A stretch of DNA of 64,000 nt. Source: Atherinomorus stipes. Lineage: Eukaryota > Chordata > Actinopteri > Atheriniformes > Atherinidae. This document shows, one piece after another, positions 52,201 to 60,500 of this stretch. The DNA is taken from positions 434,001-498,000 of the forward strand of contig JALJCO010007818.1 in assembly GCA_023101725.1 (NCBI GenBank), in the 5' to 3' direction. The number at the start of each line of letters is the position of its first letter. Positions within the stretch are counted from its first letter, which is position 1. Made by a program: the position numbers and the translations under genes. The notes under the pieces were generated by a model. The model made no database searches. It was given only the letters and a program-made list of their open reading frames with translations, and was not told the DNA's origin.

Positions 52201-54469
52201 CGTTGAATTGACCGTCAATCACTTTTACAGCAGTAGTAAAAGTGACGAGCCAGTAGACAAATGAAAAATGTTTGCAACGCAGGGATGATTAGCGGATGTT
52301 TTTCCAGCCCCATTACTTTCACAGCTGATATATAATAATATTTATATATTTTAAGTTTTTAATTTATCATAGTGTATGGGGTAGTAAACCCAATGTGATC
52401 AAATATTGCAAAAATTGGTGAAAGAAACATCTTCTTTAATGCCCTTAAATATCATACCAGACACTGGTTTGGCTTCGTCTCACCCGTTGAGCCGGGTGAG
52501 GTTGTTCGGTAACACTATGGTCAGGAAATAACATGGTTTTCTGTAACTCACCATCTCCCAGGAAGAATACAATGTTTTTGGCAACATTGGTGTTGGGCTT
52601 CCTGTCCAGCACCCATTGTAAGTTCTCTCTGGCCTGTGTCCTCCAGAAGTCAGGATCCTCCTCTTCTGCAGGCAAACAAAGATCAAACTGGTCTTGATCC
52701 AGAGATGATGAGCTAATCAGGAAGAAAATTTCCTGTAAAAACCCTAACTATTATCTGTCATTTCAACATTTTCTGTCTAAGCTGGGTGAGCAAATAGTTT
52801 TTAAAGAAAATGTCAAGTTTACTAATCAGTTGTGTAATCCAGAAGAAAGTCCAGAAGGTTAATTGACCTATGGCTAAACCACGCCCCCAAAACGCGATGA
52901 GCCAATCACAGTGCGCACAGCTTTCCCTACACTCGGACATTCTCTGCTTGAACGTCCATTGAAATGCATTGAAGTTAGTCCGTTTTTGTTCGTTTTTATG
53001 TGTTCTTTTTAGTTTAAAATGGTCAAACGTGTGCATGGGGTACATGCAACTCCGATACTAGGTATCCTGAGAGGCTGGGTGACAGGGCGTATTTTTTTGC
53101 CTTTTACCAAGTCACATCAAGCCAAAGTTATGCGTCAGACCACAGCATCAACTGAACGTGGATAAAACGAACAAGGATGTCTACATCTGTTCTAAGGTAA
53201 GGCAACATCGTATTCAAGGCAACATGTTGTCACTTTGCTTGAAAGAAATATGAAGTTACCTTCCCTAACGTTAGTTTAAGTTGGCTAACGCTAGCTAAAC
53301 ATGCTAGTTTTGGTACGTGGTAACGGTACATAAGACGCTGTCGTGTAGTAGGTGTAGTAACGTCGATAACGACACGCCTCTGGCTTCCAAGCTGCAGCCA
53401 GACTGCTCCGCTTCCGTGGCTGTTTGATCAGTTTTTGTCAGATGATCACTTTTGGCACAACAACAGCAGCCGTGCAGTAGTTTGTGCAAGAAACTGAGGG
53501 AGCGACACGAGTCACATTCAGAGATTCACAGGCTGATTTCTACTCCCAGTTTAAGACTTCTGAACAATTTCTTTTTGTTTGTTTGTATTGTTTTTATGTT
53601 TTTTAATTTATCTTGTCATGATCACTCTGTCTGATCACGCGTCTGTTGTCCGTGTTGACAGCTGTCATCTCCCGAAATGTCACATAGCGCCTGTCACGGG
53701 AATGTTTGTTTGTCCGAGTGAGTGGAGGGGGCGGGGCTTAGCCATAGGTCAATTGTTCACTCTAGTTCACCGTGAGAGTGTGTGTTAGGTTATTTGCCAC
53801 TCTGCATGTGACCTGTCCAGGTTACCCTGCCTTTCATCTAGTAGCTGCTGGGTTATTGACTTCAGCCTAGAGATGCACCAATCAGATACACGGATCGGTT
53901 ATTGACTAATTAGCTGAATCAGATATCTGATGAATGAGGCCGATCCAGCATTCCGATCCAATGATTTCTTTTTGTTGATCACTATCCTACACAGCAATAC
54001 AATTACAGCCATCTAGTTACTTCAATGTTAAGTTTGCAACGCCGGTTACAGCATCACGCAGAGCAAAGAAGTGTTATTAATTTCTTTTTTGCTGCTAATA
54101 TACACTTTATTTGCTAATAAATCATATTAAGTAGGGCTGGGGAAAAAAATCGATACACTGAAATATCGTGATATTTTCATATGCTGATATCATATCGACA
54201 TGTTAAAAATGTGGTATTGATCTAATTTACTAATGAAATTTTGCAAGATTTCCTTGTTCAGTCAAGAAATCTTGCAGGGTTTTCGTGAAATCTCGCAAGA
54301 TTTCACCGTTATCTCACGAGATTTCGTTGGTAAAATAGATCAGTAGCTACTGCATTTTTGAATCTCTATATGAAATCTGCATATGAAAATATCGCGATAT
54401 TTCAGTGTACTGATTTTTTTCCCAGCCCTAATATTGAGTACATTTATATCTGTGTTAATTTACCTTTTT

Positions 54470-54509
<40 letters not shown>

Positions 54510-57500
54510 GTCCTGTCCAGCATCGAAGCAAGCAGAATGGAAATCTGATTGCTTTATTCTGTTGAACAGTTTTGCTTTATCAAGCGGAGCTTTATGAATA
54601 TAAGGCTCCACTTGATATCATGTTTTTCATTTTATTTCTTTATTTAAACATTTGTCTATTCACCATTCCATTTCATACTGCTGGGCCTGACAAGAGAAAA
54701 TGAAAGTAACAGAGGTAATGATAGAAAGTGAAACAGAGAGAGAGGAGTAAGGAAGAGGAAGAGAGAGAGGAGAGAAAACATGAATCCACTTACACAGTTC
54801 ACTGGTACATCTGTACCGCGATCCTTAAACAACCAAGTTCTCTGTTGGAAAAAAAACAAGCAATCCCCTACAGGAGGACCTGCAGGTGGCTTAAATATCC
54901 TCAGATCATACAAACACACGCAGAACTACGCAGAGAAGAGGTACAACTAGTCAGCGAATGGGAAGTAGGGAAGAGGTACAACCTAGTCATCGCAATGGGA
55001 AGTAGAGAAGAGGTACAACCTAGTCATCGCAATGGGAAGCAGTGTCACAGTGTCAACATGCATAATAAAGGGTGCTCCGTGGTGATACAGTCATGCAGAT
55101 GCAGCCTCGTCTCTGCAAGGAGGAGGAAGCCCGCAAGGCTCACGACCCAGGCCCCCAGCAGCCACCCAGAGGCCCAGATCCCAGCTACCCCCCCCAAAGA
55201 GCGGACATGCATCCCCCCGAAGGGCGGCAAAAGGCGGCCCCAGCCGGAGCCCCCTGCAGTCTGGAGGCCCAGGCCCCAGCGGACCAAGACCAGCAGCTGC
55301 CGACCCCACCGGGCGCCGGGCGTCCCCCGGAGCGGAGACAGCGCCGGGCCCAGGGCCCAAGCGCCCAGGAGCAGCCACCCCCCCCCCGGACCCGGGCGGC
55401 CCAACCGAAACCCAGGAGGACCGGACCCCCCAGACGACGCCCCCCAGGGCAGGCCAGCCCCCACCCCAAAGTCCCTGCCCCATACACCTGACACCAGGGC
55501 GCCACCACCTCTACCACCCCCTACCCCGCCACCACGCTCGCACACACACTCCCCACACACCTACCCCAACACTAGGGCTGAAAGATATACCGTCACCGCC
55601 CCCACATCGAGACACAGGCACCCAAGACATCAATACCGCAAGAGCAACCACATACAGGATACAGATCCCCCCTGCGCCCGCCCCGCACAAAAAGCCCCGG
55701 AAGCCACAAACAAAACCGCACCCCCCACCAAAGCGCCCGGCCCCCAACCAACCCGCAGCCACACCGCACCACACCGACACCAAGATGCCCGGCACGAATA
55801 CCGAGATACGAACCTCCGCCCACACCGCCCAGCCCTACCCAACACCTCCGTGTACCCCCCCCCACACACACATACACCCACCCACTCCGCTCTCCGACCT
55901 TACATACCCACACTCACTCCTCTCTCCACCCCCAACACTCTCCTCCCTCTACCGTCCACACCTACCCCCACCTCCTCATACCCTCTAACACACACATGCA
56001 CTCCCCCCACATAACTGCACCAACCCCTCCCCCACCCCCCCACACATACGCCCCCACCACCCCATACAGTCCCCCCTTACATGTCCAGCCCCGCCCATCC
56101 CTCTGACCTATCACACTCCCGCCCTTCCTTCCTTCAGCCCCTCATGACCATCCCTAATAGACACTCACGAGCATGCCACTCCTTCCTCCATCCCCCCTTT
56201 CCTCCAACCACTTACCCACATCTCCTCCCTCTTCCAGCCCAAGTTCCTCCCTCCCACATTTCCTCTTTCACACTCTCATTCATTATTCACACATACCCAC
56301 CTCTCTCTTGCCCATGCCCTCGTGCCTCCTGAGTGGTAGCTCGGGCCGGGGAAGGAGCCGCGAGCTCCAAGCCCCCAACACGTTCCCCCCCCCCACCACC
56401 ATCCCCATCCTTTTTTCTTTAACAAGGCAAAATGTTTATATTATGTCTACCCTGATGCCTTCACTCACATGGCAAAGAATACAGTTCATCCATTCAACAG
56501 TGGTATCAGGTATCGGCCGATAGCTCAGCCAGGTATCGGTATCAGAAAAAACTGGATTGGTGCATCTCTACTCCAGCCCTGAAACCCTGCGGTGGATGGG
56601 AAACAGACTTCCCAATTAATGAACGAGGATTTGAGAAAATTGACAAAACTAAGGCAACCAGCTTCGTAAGACGAATAAATAAAACAAAAAAACTTATCGG
56701 ATTTCATTCATGAAACATTAGTAAATTTACGAACAGATTTATTTGTAAAGGTTTAAACCTTTATTTATTTGTAAAGGCCACTAAAAACTCACTCTGGATT
56801 CAGGAGCACGTAAAATTGTGTTCGGAAAACTTGGATTTGATCGTAAACACGAGTGTAGATCATCAATGCCAAATGATCATAAATTCACAGCACACTGCCC
56901 GTTAATCGGCAATGAGCTCCAAAAAAGGAGGTGCAGACCGACACCTCCGGCTTACCTGTCAGTCACGGCACAAGCAGAGAGAGAGCGAGCAAAAGAGAAA
57001 GAAGAACTTCGCTGAAGCAGAGATGGAGATTATTTTGAGTGAAATTGAGTTAAAAAAACACATTTTATTTTCATCAATTAGCAGTGGTGTGACAGGAACA
57101 GGCAAATCAAAAGCCTGGAAGGAATAACAGACACAGTTAATGTGGCTCTGCTGTCCCCATGCCCGAGGTAAAAAGAAATATTAGTGCACACAGAAAAAAA
57201 TATATCTGCCACAGGAGGAGGTTCACTGTCCAAGTTGTTAGACGAGCGCATAGCAGGAATTATTAGAGCGCTTTGTCAGGAATCACATTTTTCAACTGAA
57301 TCTGTCCATAATAGAGCGCAATATGAGTTGAAATTGTAATTTACAACAGGAACAAGCATCATTTACGTGTTCGTACATCTACACAAGCGCTACACACAGT
57401 CGAGAGCATGTGTAGATTTTGTGAGTAGCTACGAACAGATCAGAGCTACTAAAATGTTGATGAATGCGAGATTCACGTAAATTACACAACTACGAACAGT

Positions 57501-60500
57501 TTACACACAAATTCGCTCCGCTCACGTTTCATGAATGAGACCCAATGTGTGAGAGGAACTCCAAGTTGTGATATAATATTGGATAAATTTAGACTGAATT
57601 TATTCAGAAGCATTTTCAACATAAAACAAGAGTTTTTTCAGCTCAAAGACCTCAGGAGACTTTATATCTATCCTAACTTTGATTTACCTGTTTAATCTAG
57701 AGTCACACAACCTAATTGAGTTTGAAAAAGCTTTGCAGCTGGTTGTCTTACTTTTCTAAGTTCATTCGTTGTGTAATTATCAAAGTATGACAGCTAAAAG
57801 TCAGGTTTCATGTTGATAAAGATTTGTCTCTCATGTCCAGCAGCACAGCTCACCAGCTTAAAGTTCATGATAAGTAATATTCTTCTGCTTTATGACATTG
57901 CAGAGAGCTTGAATAGCCTTTTAAAGTACGGCGCGTCCTTGCACAGGTGCAACTTTGCGCTTTGAAGCAACATCAAACCGAGAGTTGGAGAGGCTGTGTG
58001 TGCATCCTGCAGCAGATCACTCAATGAAAACTGTCCTCTGGGACTCCACCGTGTGTCAGGATGCTTGTTTGTTGCAGCAGCTGTCACATCTCACTCTCAT
58101 GCTCTCTTATCTTCTGCCGTACATCTCTGTGTGCTGTAAACAGTTTGATACGGCCCTCCGCCATGAATGCTGATAAAACAGTTGCACAACTCCACACGGA
58201 CTGTATGTACTGATCTGAAAGGACTGGAAGCTTCTTCCAAAGCAACCACGGACGGTTTAAACCGTGACAGCTAATGTGGAGTCTGAGGAATGATGAAGGA
58301 GAAGAAAGGAAAAGCAGAGAAGCCAATCCAGAATGGCAGATGATTAAGTTTTAAAAGCATATGTAGAAAACTAGAAAAGAAATGTGATGCTTGGGTAAAA
58401 AGAGAATCCAACATCAAAGTCCTTTTCAGGCTTCTGTGATGATGAATGACAGCAAAATCTGCTGGTTTGGGTGGAAGAAAGAGAAAGTAGGAAAGCAAAA
58501 AGTCTCAAAGTGTTACCTGAGGAAAGAGAAATTAGTTATATTTCTGAAATGATCATACTGAACACCACACAGACCAGTATCAGCTTTAGACTCACACCAC
58601 CCACTGTGTACAGAAACAGCCTATCATCAGCTCTTTACCACATCAGTTGGGCCGCATGTTAAAGTTATTCAGTCCAGCGGTCTGTTTCACAAAGCAGGTT
58701 TAATGACAACCATGAGTTGTTTAACCCTGAAATTAGGGAAACTCTTGAGTTTTCCATTTCACAGAGGTAGGTAACTCAACCGTTTCACAAAGAGGGGTAA
58801 CTTAAACCCTAGGTCAGGTACCAGAGCAACAGATTCTTTGAAACTAACCTGATTGGGAGCAGGTTAATGTTGAAAAACCTTGAGTTTCTCGCTGTCTCCA
58901 CCCACTTTCAGCCACACTCATTTCATTTAATCATTCATTCAGACAGTCAGCCAGCGAGTTTTGGCTGCTGCCATCTCTAAAAAAAAAAAATCAGAGTCAG
59001 CAGGTTATAGACGAGTCCTTTCGTTAAGGATTTCATAGATGAAGATACAGCATGACTGCACGGAGAGTTAATTGTTATCACGGACAGATGTGCTTTTATT
59101 TCCCAACAGCTGGCATTACAGCTTCACATCACTGAATTATCTACATACACGAGCTAATCCCTCCATACATTTGTGATATCACCAGCCATATGTGACAGTT
59201 GGGGGTCCAGTCTCCAACTGTCTTGGGCTGTCCCCTCAAAGCAGGCAGTGTTTATTCCCCTGCATTTTTTTGCAAATGGATCTTTTTCTTTCATTGTGGA
59301 TGCAGGGCATTTGAGCAATGCGACGGTTACATTTCATCTGAACGCTGCTGACAAGGATGCTTCTCCCCTGCGGGATTGCTCTTGAGTTGAATAAATGTTA
59401 AAAAGCTGCAGTGGGAGTACAGAGCAGGATTTAAACACCAGCTTCTCAGGGGGAGGCAGGTGCGCCAGCCATTCAGCCAAACAGGTACTGGTCCACAGCT
59501 CCACTTAGAGTCAAAGTCACAGGATCCCAGACTGTCACACTACCATTTAACCAGTTTTACCCTATAATAATATTGTGATTGTACAGGACAGAATTTAAAC
59601 TTAAATCTTCTCCACGCCGTCTCTCTTTCTTTTCAGCAGCAGTTCAAACTCGCCATATGAGGCTTTAGGGCTGGAATATACTGAAGTGTATCTATCTGCG
59701 GCTTGCAACCCAGTAGGCGTGTCATGCAGTGGGCGTGCCCTATAGTGGCCGTGTCGCATAGAGGGTGGGTCTGGTTAGGTTTAGGGGAAGGGTCAGGGGT
59801 AGGGCTAGATTTTACCGTGCTCTCATTGGCCTGGTGGGCGTGTCGTCGAGTAACATCGCTCTACGACACGCCCCTGTCTTGCGAGCCACAGATAGACTTG
59901 CTGCTGGCGAAAGTGTTTTGGGTGCGGGGGGGGGTGGGGGGGGGGGGGAGGGGGCTGGGGTGGAAGGGAGGGGGGGGTTCGGCCTATGGCCTGGGGGCGG
60001 TGCGAGTACGTCACACTACGACACGCCCACACTACGACACGCCCCTGTCTTGCGAGCCGCAGATAGACCCTTCTCGCTGGCGAGGCGTCCTTGTCCGCAT
60101 CATAGCGCCCACATGTTCCGAACGTACATATGGCACGGGTCACTCACGTTGACGCGAGGTAACGTGCCGCGTGTGTGTGGTGCAAATATTGACTTGAACG
60201 CTAGAGGTACTCATGCGATGTTCTCTGCGACTTTGGTTAAGCGTTCGCACATCCCACCACTGCTGGCAACAAGACCTAAAATGATCGTTTCTTCTTCCTC
60301 CAGAGCATTGTCCACATACACCTGGATCGTTCACGTATGACCTGGAAATACAATCTGACCAGCAGATTGACATTTTCACATTCTCAGTGTCCAGGTGCCG
60401 TGTAGCCTACTGCTCCTAGCGGTGGCCTCCGGTATTGAGCTTTTTGGCCGCGATGTGCTGAAGCACGTATATTCACAGACGACGCAGACCGTCCCTTTGC

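Larger units (their letters stand above)
53868..56570. mobile_element. hAT element expanded by nested insertions
   Basis: Ends TAGAGATGCACCAATC and GATTGGTGCATCTCTA are perfect inverted repeats; flanks CTTCAGCC (53860-53867) and CTCCAGCC (56571-56578) match 7 of 8. It contains the small hAT at 54132-54430 and the C-rich block at about 54465-56420. Confidence 0.82.

Noticed and set aside
54728..56014. 428-codon Pro/Thr-rich open frame, extensin-like
   Set aside because: The frame exists only because the strand is C-rich and stop-poor; overlapping frames on the other strand are equally open, and there is no domain or codon signal.
59703..60340. 149- and 191-codon frames
   Set aside because: They read through G runs and the duplicated GACACGCCC module; no protein family recognised.
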